Positions 24,901-32,986 of a DNA stretch of 64,000 nucleotides are shown piece by piece (position 1 is the stretch's first letter; every line of letters begins with the position of its first letter). The stretch covers positions 1-64,000 of the forward strand of contig ONFO01000017.1 in the NCBI GenBank assembly GCA_900317155.1, written 5' to 3'. The DNA comes from an uncultured Bacteroidales bacterium (GTDB lineage: Bacteria; Bacteroidota; Bacteroidia; Bacteroidales; F082). The notes beneath the pieces were generated by a model. It saw only the letters and a program-made list of their open reading frames with translations. It did not search any database and was not told the DNA's origin. Both the position numbers and the translations under genes were made by a program.

Positions 24901-26271
24901 TTTGCCGACGGTGAATGGGAGGCCTTTGTACCCGTCCCGACCAACACCTATGAATACACTGGCAATGCCAGCGAGGTGTGCGTCCGCATGGTCTATCCCG
25001 GCACGGCCGAACTGCCCGACAACAACTACTACTATGCCATGAGCTGCCCCGAGTGCGTCGAGCCTGCTTTGGTTTGCGAAAGCGACATCACCATCCACGG
25101 TGAAGCCCTCACAACGACCGACCAATCCAAGATTTGGTGGGGTGAGCAACCCATTCCCGGCAACGAATGGCTGTCTTACCTGTCCATCGATGATGAATTC
25201 CCCGTCGAAGGCACCCTTGGCGCACAAGGCATGCCGTTCTATTGGGGTTGCATGTATCCTGCCAGCATGATTGTCGAGCAAGGCTTTACCAGCGGTGTAA
25301 TCGACCAAGTCTGGTTCCTTGACGTTGGCGATCCCGAACTGACTGGCAATTGCGAAGTGCACGTCTACCTTGGCGGCGACAATGCTCCTCAAACGGAGAT
25401 CACCTCGCAGACCTACTACATCGATGGCGAGCAAGGCTTGAAGCCTATCCAACTCGACCAACCTGTGGCCATCGATGGAACACAGAACCTGTGGGTGATG
25501 TTCTACACCGACGGCTCCATCGACGCTCCCGCACCAATGACAACGTATCTTGGCGACCCGAACACCATGTGGATGGGCGTCCAAGACATGTGGGTCCCGC
25601 TGTCATCGTTCGGCTACACCTACAGCTTCATCCAATTTGTCCACGTGAACAATGGTGGCAAGGGTGACTTCTTAACGATGAACGACGGTACCATCACAAA
25701 CTTCACCAATGGTACGACCCGCGAGGCCAACCTGGTTGTGAAGCCTGTAAGCATGAGCTCGTTCAATGCTTCAAGCTTGCGCGACGACAACGGTGCTCCT
25801 GTGAAGTACAACGTGTATCGTTCGACCGACAACGCCAACTACACCCTCATCGGTGAAGTGCCATACGTTGAAGGCCAGACCTACTACGAGTACATCGACA
25901 CGCCCGAGACTACTGCTGACTACTATTACCAAGTCCGCACAGTCTATGAAGACGGTTGTGAGTCCGTCCCGGCTTTAAACGCCGACGACCTGACTCAGAA
26001 CTATGTCCTTATCGCTGTCAATGTCGGTTTGAACGAACAGAGCGACGATGTCGCCCTCTTCCCGAACCCGACCAAGGACAACGTGACCATCCAAGCCTCG
26101 GGCATGAACCACATCACGGTGGTGAGCGTCCTCGGCCAAGTGGTCTTCGACACCGAAGTCAATGCCGACGAATACACCTTGAACATGGCCCAATTCAACA
26201 CGGGCATGTACATGGTGCGCATCCATACGGCAAACGGCATGACTGTGAAACGCGTTACGGTCATGCAATGA
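18925..26271 (+). CDS. Giant gingipain/HagA-like adhesin with T9SS sorting domain
   Basis: 2448 residues with signal peptide (1-22). Approximate order: an N-terminal HagA-like module; FN3-type domains (448-640); a CarboxypepD regulatory-like sandwich (642-738); a MAM-like jelly roll (772-905); a HagA-type module (912-1085); a cleaved-adhesin domain (1225-1402, FETDLEGWTVIDVN to IDDVTI); a DUF2436-like domain (1653-1792, DIWGDGSGYQMLLDADA); two more HagA-type modules (1822-1975 and 2078-2252); FN3; and a type A sorting tail (from about 2365, with FPNPTKDNVTIQA). These adhesin domains are known from Porphyromonas gingivalis gingipains and HagA, where they bind haem proteins and matrix. No peptidase domain is present, so it is HagA-like. 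It is probably a single-gene unit. Confidence 0.88.
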   Translation: MQKKVISLVLALLLAVTGLVRAEELTVNTGTVTNAYVPVYGFYADAYLKAEFVTPAADLASMADSDITSMRFQIDLPALDAWTGTFQVFLTEVDYTTMSAFHGTEGATIVYEGSLDGTGEELVVDFTTPYTYHGGNLLIGVYQPIRGNYKSITFKGINAPGASVQNYSYTSLEAITPIARDFLPQTTFVYEASAPVEHRLVALVNEEEVGTLNVGTRPVGAWMEPFHFQLKSEGAAATVTNLDFTPQDGLFVLEDIEMPFQIGRDETVDLGISTNGVEAGVVERQFVAIYQEAGRTAAVWPVIAEFYTPEIPDVVEMARPHDEITFPYVETVAGMHNDYTLPFPNIEEGNDAVFEIVIDADAVLNASVSNGNNGKVALYTEDFNGEGGPMANNNYTGPMPPTPENTEYTAGPVIDNLPVTPGTYYLVASSTSDPFTVEINTEPMPCPEQAYGPTPADDTDGLEPASVTLQWHLPNFATEYRLVFGTTYYPDPEHPQSVLVDWTSDLAESYTVTNLWNNTNYFWRVDVRNGSEGCETLGQIWGFTTHLNKPHDLVANDYTIFNDQEVTLSWTAIQDRTFRTYYIYRNGEKVGETSTNDMNATSYVDGPLEYNMDGYEYYVTAVYDEGESMPSNTITVQVSGYTNETGINGYVWEQDGETGIENAIVTLTGQDEFGDTQTYTATTDANGYYSKQVYAGTYTNAVASKEGYQDVVTVHPLPFTVAYNAQVDSVNFLMDENFDPVCTVIAEYYPDSLDPESPYVKVYWGCGLPGEEIIEPFETGDFSLFDWQIDANYPWSITTTDPYEGTYCMKSGGAGVNSVISNMTVTVNIPADGEMSFFGKISSEQGWDYGYFFIDGTQMGSYTGAGSWGERTFPITAGDHTFQWRYEKDGSVNNYDDCFYVDYITFYKRPEPLGAGWHTYLEGEFNDALRSNLTDQPAFGYHYPTSITSQYNGFQLTKVSMFSDDLYGAVGGNYTCNIYQGGNTPGAGTLVSTQTVDLPVGLGEWVDWDLDTPVSVDGSQDLWVIWQVNVAGGMGYPAGMCNSDSNPNGDWWNAGEGWENYGGGVWTMRNYFTDRSGRSVVLGSAKSAQNAPLAIGQGAKIDSRLRTIAKGDNRVISESINPNASSRPLVMAESNRAFSHYRVYRTNCYNDGPYTEENTVLLATVWVPDTVYIDVDWPDVAPGIYKWGVGTVYAGNRGEEIAGPIHWSEPINVNNAKATRDDYTYGFETDLEGWTVIDVNTGEGTWLHSSANPGGYDYTTHAHGGTGFAMCYSYIDYVGSYNTDSYLVSPQKYSIENGSTLTFYADNANDTYPENFSVCVATTSDAPTTSDFTQVWSGGAKGNSNAKATVRHDNNRYDNWREHSIDLSAYAGQEVWIAFHDVNYDQYEIWIDDVTIVAGSGTGPTPPTPGGNTIQEPRESEIVWSNCLEKSMYLGDGLVDINVLLNSADNPDGIEVSFINLNEYEQANYPMASITLDETGFYSWESFRKGDYLVKIDFDGYYPIEDTVHIWDETHLRYVMTEIIYGVDNLYVSRTGWAMWEPNGTPGGSGDGDRHLEGFKVMCTSIDGEPIFNTNTVHPFCQLETESLVEGEHYICKVAAIYSTGMSDWSECLWQYESCEHYNGTLNGVTVNGTTISWDYPTGTGPVPPPQPGENAVVVLNVPTDIWGDGSGYQMLLDADATMYTQLAAAMYFDEIGSFNDFEYTIPENADYGINPANIVVNNSVAIEIPAGTYDYAIINPDKVSTKWFAGNSGNAESKGDDMVYEAGKMYTYTLSSSGTGDMINLTITDRNGVVSVPTGENVATPAKAIRTAENLANRDGEWYYYDNGVNVDGIGTGGGQFYWAVMFPAGSYNGNALTKVAAFDYMAMTGNVTIYNDGATAPANQVGQMNVTFTGVEDFVEFTFAEPVTIDPTKNVWVVFYNESGATYPAACCDNTGDANGRWVSMDGVDWMDILEAAPTLNYTWMIRAYIEEGTTPPPTPGETDCIGAMIFADGEWEAFVPVPTNTYEYTGNASEVCVRMVYPGTAELPDNNYYYAMSCPECVEPALVCESDITIHGEALTTTDQSKIWWGEQPIPGNEWLSYLSIDDEFPVEGTLGAQGMPFYWGCMYPASMIVEQGFTSGVIDQVWFLDVGDPELTGNCEVHVYLGGDNAPQTEITSQTYYIDGEQGLKPIQLDQPVAIDGTQNLWVMFYTDGSIDAPAPMTTYLGDPNTMWMGVQDMWVPLSSFGYTYSFIQFVHVNNGGKGDFLTMNDGTITNFTNGTTREANLVVKPVSMSSFNASSLRDDNGAPVKYNVYRSTDNANYTLIGEVPYVEGQTYYEYIDTPETTADYYYQVRTVYEDGCESVPALNADDLTQNYVLIAVNVGLNEQSDDVALFPNPTKDNVTIQASGMNHITVVSVLGQVVFDTEVNADEYTLNMAQFNTGMYMVRIHTANGMTVKRVTVMQ

Positions 26272-26312
26272 TAAGCCGTAACCATGGCAGTCCTACAAGA
26301 GCTGTCATAAGC

Positions 26313-26342
26313 AAGGAGGCGACCCCGATGGATCGCCTCCTT
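26313..26342. terminator. Bidirectional intrinsic terminator
   Basis: A 10-bp stem (AAGGAGGCGA / TCGCCTCCTT) with a 10-base loop lies between the convergent 2448-residue adhesin gene and the outer-membrane barrel gene ending at 26350. Confidence 0.75.
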
Positions 26343-26349
26343 CATTTAT

Positions 26350-28827
26350 TCAATACTCTTCTGATTGTTCCTCGCCGCCACCGCCGCCTTCATCGTCGCC
26401 ACCTCCTTCGCCATCGGGACGGTTGCGCTTGATGTTCTGCTGGTTGATGCGATAGTTGAAGTTGAGCGAGAACGAACGGCGGTTCCAGGTGCTGGTGTTG
26501 TACTGCCAGAAGCCGTCACCCCACGACTCGCCGCCCCAGCTGCGTGAGTTGAACAAGTCGCGCACATTGAAGGTGATGGTACCGTTGCCGTTGAAGATTT
26601 CCTTGCTCACGGCGAGGTCCATCCACCAGTTGCCCTTTCGCATGCCCAAAGGTTCTTTGTGAGGACCCATAATGTGGGCCGTCAGCTGCAGGTCGAACCA
26701 GTTGCTCACCTTGAACTTCGACACGGCGCGCCCGAAGAGCATCCAAGTGGCATCATCGTAGACCTTGTCATTGATCTTACCATTGAACTGGGAACGGAAG
26801 AAGTTGACATTGCCGTTGAGGTTCCACCATTTGGTCATTTGGCCTTGGGCTACCATCTCCACGCCGAAATCGTCGGCCTTACCGAAGTTGATGGGCATGC
26901 TGTAGAACACGCCATCCTCCTCGTAAGTGTAATGACGGATCATATTCGTTCCGTGACGATAATAAGTCGTGAAGTTGAAACTGGCCTTGTCCCAGAAGTG
27001 GATGTAACCGAGTTCATAACTATCCATATAAGTGGGTGTCAAGGCGGGATTGCCAAGACGGATGTTACGGTTATCGTTATAGGAACGGAAGGGGCTCATC
27101 TGCCAAAAACCCGGACGGCGGATGCGGCGCGTGTAACTCACCTGGAACTGGTTGAACTCGTTCACCGAATAGTTGATGTGGGCACTCGGGAAGAAGTCAA
27201 AGTAAGGCTTGCCGCCGTTGATGGAGTCATTGCCGTCGTGGGCATAGCCTTTCAGATTGGTCATGATGTCGGTCATCTCGGCACGCAGTCCCACCTGTCC
27301 CGACCAGCGGCCCCATTCGTTGCCCAAACTGGTATAGAGCGCAGCCACCTGCTCGCTGTATTCGTAGTCGTAACAATAGTTGGATAATGGCTCCCAAATG
27401 CCGTCATTCTTCTGCCAAACGCTGTCGTTGCTCAGGATGTTGCGGTTGGTGTATTTGCCGCCAATCTCCCACTGCGCCTTGGTGCTGAAAGGATGAACAT
27501 AGTCGATACTCGCCTGCAAGTTGCGCATACGCTGGTCGTTGCCCGTCTTCTGATAGAGGGTCCACAAAGCCTGTTGGGTGTCAGCATTAGGATAGAGCGA
27601 CTCGTTGATGTCGGAGCCCGCATTCTCGGTATTGGTGAAGAAACGCACATTGGCTTTCAGACTGCGGCCTTTGCGTTCAAAGGTCTTGTCGTAGTCCAAA
27701 GTGACTTCATACATTGGGTCATACTCCCAGTAGTCCTCTGCACGCACGTCGTATGATGCGGAATCCCATATCGGATACACGTCGGAATAACGCACCACGG
27801 GATGCGTCTCCAGTTTGCCATAACGGTAGACGAATGCGGCACTCACGATGTCATGGTCTGTGATATAATAATCGGCGCCCACACGCACGTTGTGACCCAT
27901 ACGATTCATCCTACGCTCGGTAGTTTGGTCTGTGAGTTGAGTAAAGAGGGTGTCGCCTTCAATGATATCACTGAAGCGTTTGGTCCTATTGATGCCGCCA
28001 CCGATGTTGCTGCGGTTGTTGAAACCGTAGCTGCCGAAGAAGTTCCAACGTTTCAGGCGGTAGTTGCCCGAAAGGCTCGCGCCATACATCCAAGGATAGC
28101 CACCTCTAATGTTGACCGCGCCATTGAAACCCTGGCGTTTGTCCTTTTTCAAGATGATATTGATGATGCCTGCCGAGCCTTCGGCATCATAGCGTACCGA
28201 AGGGTTGGTGATGACCTCAATGCGCTCAATCATGTCGCTCTGCAAGGTGCGCAAAGCATCCTGAGTGCTCATGCCCGAAAGGCCCGACTCCTTGCCATCG
28301 ATGAGGATACGCACGCCGTCGTCGCCACGTAGGCTCACGTTGCCTTCCACATCGACCGACACGGCGGGAATGTTCTCCAGCACCTCGATGGCGTTGCCGG
28401 CAGTGTTGGCCACGTCCTTACCCACGTTGAACACGTGCTTGTCAAGAGTCATCTCATAGGTACTCTTCTCGGCCACAACGTTTACTTCGTTCAGCATGCG
28501 GCTGTCGGGAGAAAGGCTAACCTTTCCCACGTCGACCGTGCTTTTTGTGCCGTCAAGGTTGATGTTCTTGTATGCCGTGACGAAGCCCATATACTGAAAC
28601 TCGAGCTCATAACGACCTTTATCGAGTTCCATCGTGAAGTGTCCTGTTGGGTCAGTGACACAACCCGACACAAAGGTCTTATCTGGCAAAGTGCAGGCAC
28701 GCACAGTGGCATATTCCATAGGATGGCCTGTGGAATTGTCAACAACACGACCTTTCACAGTGATAGCAGCATAGGAATAAGAGAGACTGAACAAAAGTGT
28801 CAGTATAACAAGGAGTTGTCTTTTCAT
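26350..28827 (-). CDS. Outer membrane beta-barrel protein (TonB-receptor-like) with CarboxypepD_reg domain
   Basis: 825 residues from the ATG at 28827, which begins a signal peptide (MKRQLLVILTLLFSLSYSYA). A longer in-frame ATG at 28863 overlaps the -7 box and is rejected. The N-terminal domain (ITVKGRVVDNSTGHPMEYATVRA to GHFTMELDKGRYELEFQYMGF) is CarboxypepD_reg-like. A plug follows with NAIEVLENIPAVSVDVEGNVSLRGDDGVRILIDGK and ERIEVITNPSVRYDAEGSAGIINIILKK. Aromatic-ended barrel strands fill the rest. This matches the outer membrane beta-barrel family (OMP_b-brl_3). The last 25 residues are very Gly/Glu/Asp-rich after the expected final strand, which is unusual. Substrate unknown; no SusD partner is adjacent. 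Confidence 0.88.
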   Translation of the reverse strand: MKRQLLVILTLLFSLSYSYAAITVKGRVVDNSTGHPMEYATVRACTLPDKTFVSGCVTDPTGHFTMELDKGRYELEFQYMGFVTAYKNINLDGTKSTVDVGKVSLSPDSRMLNEVNVVAEKSTYEMTLDKHVFNVGKDVANTAGNAIEVLENIPAVSVDVEGNVSLRGDDGVRILIDGKESGLSGMSTQDALRTLQSDMIERIEVITNPSVRYDAEGSAGIINIILKKDKRQGFNGAVNIRGGYPWMYGASLSGNYRLKRWNFFGSYGFNNRSNIGGGINRTKRFSDIIEGDTLFTQLTDQTTERRMNRMGHNVRVGADYYITDHDIVSAAFVYRYGKLETHPVVRYSDVYPIWDSASYDVRAEDYWEYDPMYEVTLDYDKTFERKGRSLKANVRFFTNTENAGSDINESLYPNADTQQALWTLYQKTGNDQRMRNLQASIDYVHPFSTKAQWEIGGKYTNRNILSNDSVWQKNDGIWEPLSNYCYDYEYSEQVAALYTSLGNEWGRWSGQVGLRAEMTDIMTNLKGYAHDGNDSINGGKPYFDFFPSAHINYSVNEFNQFQVSYTRRIRRPGFWQMSPFRSYNDNRNIRLGNPALTPTYMDSYELGYIHFWDKASFNFTTYYRHGTNMIRHYTYEEDGVFYSMPINFGKADDFGVEMVAQGQMTKWWNLNGNVNFFRSQFNGKINDKVYDDATWMLFGRAVSKFKVSNWFDLQLTAHIMGPHKEPLGMRKGNWWMDLAVSKEIFNGNGTITFNVRDLFNSRSWGGESWGDGFWQYNTSTWNRRSFSLNFNYRINQQNIKRNRPDGEGGGDDEGGGGGEEQSEEY

Positions 28828-28860
28828 GAAAGGGATTTGTTTGCTCGTTTTAAGAAAATG

Positions 28861-28868
28861 CAAAAATA
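28861..28868 (-). promoter_or_regulatory. -7 box for the outer-membrane barrel gene
   Basis: Minus-strand TATTTTTG plus C, about 34 bases before the ATG at 28827. Confidence 0.55.
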
Positions 28869-28956
28869 GACTATTTTATGCAATCTTGGGTTGGATTTGT
28901 TGGATAAAATTGTGAACTGTAATCGGCTGCCACAGTGTGACAGTCCTACACTCACT

Positions 28957-31440
28957 TTACATCGGATCCACATCCACCTGAACCTGCACCGCCTTATACT
29001 CGGAATTCTGCTGGAACAAATGAATCTGTTGGGCGATCAACTCCTTTACTTTCTGCGTATTGAAATCCCTACGAAACTTCACCATCATTTGTTTGATATA
29101 CAGATTCTTGACCCTTGAAACGACAGGGTACTCCGGTCCAAGCAAATCCTGCTTGAAGATGGGTCGAAGCATCATGGCTAACTCAGCGGCAGCGGGATTG
29201 AGTTTCTGGTAATCCTTGTGTTTCAAGCGTATGAGTATCAAGCGATAGAAAGGCGGATAGCCAAACTGCCTACGGATGACCATTTGCTTGTCGTAGAGTC
29301 CGCGAAAGTCGTTGCGCAGCACGTCCTGTAAAACGGGATGCGCCGGCTCGTAAGTTTGGATGATAACCTTGCCTTGTTTGCCTTTGCGGCCTGCCCTACC
29401 CGCCACCTGGGCCATCAGCTGGAAACTGCGCTCGTGTGCACGGAAGTCAGGGAAAGAAAGCATATTGTCGGCATTGAGGATGCCCACCACCTTCACCGAG
29501 TCAAAGTCCAATCCTTTTGTGACCATCTGCGTACCCACGAGGATGTTGGTCTCATGGTCCTGGAAAGCCTCCAAAATGCTTTGATAATCGTTTTTTGAAC
29601 GGGTGGTGTCGAGGTCGAGGCGGGCAACTTTGGCTTCGGGCATAACGAGGCTCAAATCTTCTTCTATCTTCTCAGTGCCAAAACCGTGCATGCGGATATT
29701 GGTACTGTGACAAACAGGACACTCCGTCGGAACAGAGGCCGTATAGCCACAGTAATGGCAACGCAACACATTTTGGCTCTTGTGATAGATGAGGCTCACA
29801 TCACAATTGATGCACTGCGGCACATAATGGCATTCGTCACACTCCAAACGCAAAGAAAAACCGCGTCTGTTTTGGAACAAAATAGTTTGGTTGTGCTCGT
29901 CCAAAGTTTCCTTCATCGCGTCAAGCAAGGTGCTGCCAAAGTCGGCTTTCATGGTCTTTCGCCTACGTTCCACGCGCATGTCGCTGAGGATGATTTCGGG
30001 CATCTGCACACCACCAAAACGCTCGGTGATTTCCACCAAATGGTAGCGACCGTTCAATGCATTGTAATAGCTTTCGTATGAAGGTGTGGCCGAACCCAAT
30101 ACTATGTTCGCCTTGTGCATCGCAGCCAAAACGATGGCGGCATCGCGGGCATTGTAGCGCGGTGCAGGGTCGACTTGTTTAAAGCTGTTGTCGTGCTCTT
30201 CGTCAACGATGATGAGTCCGATGTCAGAATAAGGCAAGAAAATAGCCGAACGTGAACCAATGATAATCTGATGCTTAGGCGACTGCGTCTGGCCAAAGTC
30301 GCGCACCTGTTCCCATACCTCTACCCTCTCGTTGGTGCCATAACGCGAATGATACACACCTAATCTGTCGCCGAAATACTCCTTCAAACGGTTGATGATC
30401 TGGGCAGTAAGCGCAATCTCAGGCAATAGATACAACACTTGCTTTCCTTGGTCGATAGCCTCCTTAATGAGTTTGATGTAGATTTCTGTCTTGCCGCTTG
30501 AAGTCACACCATGGAGCAACACTGGCTTCTTCATTTCAAAACCCGACTTAATGCCCTCGTAAGCCTTTTGTTGTGCATCGGTGAGTTGAATGCTGTCCAC
30601 ATCGGTCTGCACCTTGAATTCTTTCAGCCGACTGACCTTGCGCTCGTAAACCTCGAAAATGCCCTTTTCAGCCATGTTTTTCAGAATGGTGGAAGTGGCG
30701 TTGGCCTTTTGCAGCAAAGCTTTGGCCAAAATATCGTTGTCGGCATCGCCACCAAGGGTGATGAAAGCCAGCAAGACTTCCAATTGCTTGTAGGCACGCT
30801 TGGTCAGGGTGTCCATCAACTCATGGACTTTCGCCTCATCGCGGTATTCCGAGGCAAGTCGCACAAAACGCTCGTATTTAGCCTTGTATTTCTCGTTCAG
30901 CTCCTCCTCCATCATCAGGATGCCTTTCTCCATCATAGAATGGACGAGGGGCATCACTTTCTTGAAACCGATGATTTTGCTCACCTCACTGATGGCGATT
31001 TTTGGTTTGATTTGCAAGGCTTCGACGATGAGATACTCAAAGTCATTTAAAGCCACTGAATCGAGCACATAATCGGGCGAGAGGGCCACGGTGGTCTCGC
31101 TGCTCAGCTTCAGTGCGGAAGGCAGTGCCGCTTGCATCACCTCGCCCAGATGACACATGTAATAGGTCTTCACCCAGTCCCAAAACTTCAACTGCTTCTC
31201 GTTGACCAAAGGCTGGTCGTCGAGCAAATCCATAAGGAATTTGACTTCCACCGCGGGCACTTGTTCCGTCAAACCGACAATCAGTCCCGACATGATTTTG
31301 GTCTTGCCAAACTGCACCACGGCTCTTTGACCCACACGCACCTGTTCGTTCAAAGCGAACGGAACACGATAGGTGAAGGTGCTCGGAACCGGAATCGGTA
31401 GTAAGATTTCAGCAAAGAGGGTGATACGGGAGTCGCTCAT
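28957..31440 (-). CDS. priA: Primosomal protein N' (replication restart helicase PriA)
   Basis: 827 residues from the ATG at 31440 (MSDSRITLFAEILLPIPVPSTFTYRVP). A second ATG 7 codons upstream is possible. The N-terminal DNA-binding domain is followed by a superfamily 2 helicase core: Walker A HGVTSSGKTEIY, DEAH-type box VDEEHDNSFKQ, GSATPSYES and VAGRAGRKGKQG. The zinc-binding insertion is visible as four CxxC pairs (CDECHYVPQCINC, CHYC, CPVC). PriA recognises stalled forks and reloads the replisome in the cytoplasm. The gene follows the T9SS plug gene across one MITE-like repeat; no promoter box is convincing in between, so read-through from the plug gene is possible. Confidence 0.95.
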   Translation of the reverse strand: MSDSRITLFAEILLPIPVPSTFTYRVPFALNEQVRVGQRAVVQFGKTKIMSGLIVGLTEQVPAVEVKFLMDLLDDQPLVNEKQLKFWDWVKTYYMCHLGEVMQAALPSALKLSSETTVALSPDYVLDSVALNDFEYLIVEALQIKPKIAISEVSKIIGFKKVMPLVHSMMEKGILMMEEELNEKYKAKYERFVRLASEYRDEAKVHELMDTLTKRAYKQLEVLLAFITLGGDADNDILAKALLQKANATSTILKNMAEKGIFEVYERKVSRLKEFKVQTDVDSIQLTDAQQKAYEGIKSGFEMKKPVLLHGVTSSGKTEIYIKLIKEAIDQGKQVLYLLPEIALTAQIINRLKEYFGDRLGVYHSRYGTNERVEVWEQVRDFGQTQSPKHQIIIGSRSAIFLPYSDIGLIIVDEEHDNSFKQVDPAPRYNARDAAIVLAAMHKANIVLGSATPSYESYYNALNGRYHLVEITERFGGVQMPEIILSDMRVERRRKTMKADFGSTLLDAMKETLDEHNQTILFQNRRGFSLRLECDECHYVPQCINCDVSLIYHKSQNVLRCHYCGYTASVPTECPVCHSTNIRMHGFGTEKIEEDLSLVMPEAKVARLDLDTTRSKNDYQSILEAFQDHETNILVGTQMVTKGLDFDSVKVVGILNADNMLSFPDFRAHERSFQLMAQVAGRAGRKGKQGKVIIQTYEPAHPVLQDVLRNDFRGLYDKQMVIRRQFGYPPFYRLILIRLKHKDYQKLNPAAAELAMMLRPIFKQDLLGPEYPVVSRVKNLYIKQMMVKFRRDFNTQKVKELIAQQIHLFQQNSEYKAVQVQVDVDPM

Positions 31441-31458
31441 GGGAGTAGGTCTTTTTTG

Positions 31459-31545
31459 CACGCAGAATCCACAGAAATCGCAGAACCTACCAGCTGCTAT
31501 TTTTGCGTCGCTTTGCGTTTCTCATAATTCTGCGTATTCTGCGTG
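31459..31545. repeat. MITE-like inverted-repeat element, copy 1
   Basis: 87 bases bounded by a perfect 10-bp inverted repeat (CACGCAGAAT / ATTCTGCGTG), with further CTGCGT copies inside and a central CGCTTTGCG shared with copy 2 at 32876. It sits 6 bases beyond the stop of the DUF5103 gene and upstream of priA. No coding capacity. Confidence 0.7.
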
Positions 31546-31551
31546 AGACAA

Positions 31552-32823
31552 TTAATGTGAATTCACCACGGAATAGCCAATCAGCTCATCGTAGCCCTTT
31601 ATGGAGTTAAAGTAGTAGAAATATAGCTTATACACGTTGTCGGTCTCCCAGTGGTTGCCAGCAGTCAGCTCGGTGGTAATCACGCCGGTCGTGCGGTCGC
31701 GGGTGACGAACATAAAGTTGTAATAGCCTTGTTTGAGCACCATCGAGCAGGTGTAGCCATGCAAGCGGTAGTCGTAGGTCATCTTGTTGCTTTCGTTGAA
31801 GCACCAGTCGTTGAGTGCGCCCATAATGTAAACGTCCTCGTGGGTCAGTGGTGTCTCGCTTTTATAGAAAAAATTGACGCGGCAATAGTCAGCTTCAGTG
31901 GCATTGTCCAAGTTTTCGTTCTCCACATAAATGTATTTTTCGCCATGGATGTCTTCATAAGTGACATAAGCTTTCCTCGCACGCGGTTCACAAGTGGCAA
32001 TGTCAATTTCATAGCAATCATCGTTTTGCCGGATATGGGCCAAATTCTCCGACTGGAAATAGAAGTTGCTGGTATTGAATCGTCTGTATTGGTTGGTCCC
32101 TTCAAAAACGGTCTGAGGATGATGTTCAAAGGAAAGATAATCGGGATAGACGTAAGTGGGCTTGAGTCCCTCGGCGGCATTGTCCCAACGGCCATTCTGA
32201 CGGATGGTCAAATAGCTGAATTGCTGCGTATTGCCCGTCAAATAGTTGTTCAAATTCACCCTGATATCGAGTTGCTGGTGTGTGTCGGTCAACGACAAAT
32301 CATCAGGATAGCGTGGTATAGTGGCTCCCACATGGGCTTTCTCGTCAACCACCATGAAACGGCGAGTGAAGTAGAGGTCGTTCAAGTCGTCGCCATACAC
32401 AATGAGCAGATAATTCCCCGAAACCAATGGCATCATGTCCTCGTTGGGAAACTTGAGCTCATAATTCACATATTCAATTAATGTGTTACGCGAAAAAGCA
32501 TAGTCATCCAAACGGTCGGATTCGAAGCCCGAAGCATATTGTATACGCTGAAGTTCAGTAGGCTGCCACTCGTGATCGCAATGGATGAAAGTATAGTTGA
32601 GCACTTCTCCCTCACCATCTATAATGTCGAATGAAAGGGTCAGTCTGCCCAACATGTCTTCCAAAGGGATGATTGGGTCGTGAAGTTGGTCATCGTCGGC
32701 ATAAAGCAACACCGTCTGCACTTGGGGCTTGTAGTTAATATTGCCGCAAGGCAAGTCGAAACTCTGGGCAAAGAGACCTGCCACACACAGAAGCAAGGTC
32801 GTCAAGAAAACACTTTTTTTCAT
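31552..32823 (-). CDS. Type IX secretion system plug protein (DUF5103)
   Basis: 423 residues from the ATG at 32823 with a signal peptide (MKKSVFLTTLLLCVAGLFAQ). An in-frame ATG 45 bases upstream precedes the promoter box and is rejected. The mature protein shows the DUF5103 pattern: VQTVLLYADDDQLHDPIIPLEDMLGRLTLSFDII, YTFIHCDHEWQPTELQRIQYASGF, a beta-rich middle and a C-terminal domain ending in NHWETDNVYKLYFYYFNSIKGYDELIGY. In Flavobacterium this family was found plugging the periplasmic side of the SprA translocon, keeping the pore closed when it has no PorV partner. It sits between two copies of a short inverted-repeat element. Confidence 0.85.
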   Translation of the reverse strand: MKKSVFLTTLLLCVAGLFAQSFDLPCGNINYKPQVQTVLLYADDDQLHDPIIPLEDMLGRLTLSFDIIDGEGEVLNYTFIHCDHEWQPTELQRIQYASGFESDRLDDYAFSRNTLIEYVNYELKFPNEDMMPLVSGNYLLIVYGDDLNDLYFTRRFMVVDEKAHVGATIPRYPDDLSLTDTHQQLDIRVNLNNYLTGNTQQFSYLTIRQNGRWDNAAEGLKPTYVYPDYLSFEHHPQTVFEGTNQYRRFNTSNFYFQSENLAHIRQNDDCYEIDIATCEPRARKAYVTYEDIHGEKYIYVENENLDNATEADYCRVNFFYKSETPLTHEDVYIMGALNDWCFNESNKMTYDYRLHGYTCSMVLKQGYYNFMFVTRDRTTGVITTELTAGNHWETDNVYKLYFYYFNSIKGYDELIGYSVVNSH

Positions 32824-32840
32824 CACACCATACATTTCGG

Positions 32841-32848
32841 CAAAAATA
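32841..32848 (-). promoter_or_regulatory. -7 box for the T9SS plug gene
   Basis: Minus-strand TATTTTTG plus C. Predicted leader about 11 bases to the ATG at 32823. Confidence 0.55.
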
Positions 32849-32875
32849 CTCAATTTTCCGATTACCATAAACTAT

Positions 32876-32967
32876 TTCACGCAGAATTCGCCGAATCTTG
32901 GGAAGCGCTTTGCGACACAATGCTTGCGTCCGACTGGCTTCTGCGTGTTCTGCGTATTCTGCGTGAA
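32876..32967. repeat. MITE-like inverted-repeat element, copy 2
   Basis: 92 bases with perfect 12-bp terminal inverted repeats (TTCACGCAGAAT / ATTCTGCGTGAA), three direct TTCTGCGT units at one end and CGCTTTGCG in the middle. Same family and orientation as copy 1 at 31459. It lies between the HIT gene stop and the plug-gene promoter, and could also act as a terminator for greA-hit. Confidence 0.75.
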
Positions 32968-32986
32968 ACGGAAACTTCGCTGGAAA

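Noticed and set aside
28930..28955. Hairpin between priA and the outer-membrane barrel gene as a terminator
   Set aside because: CTGCCACA/TGTGACAG has a mismatch and no T-run on either strand; too weak to call.
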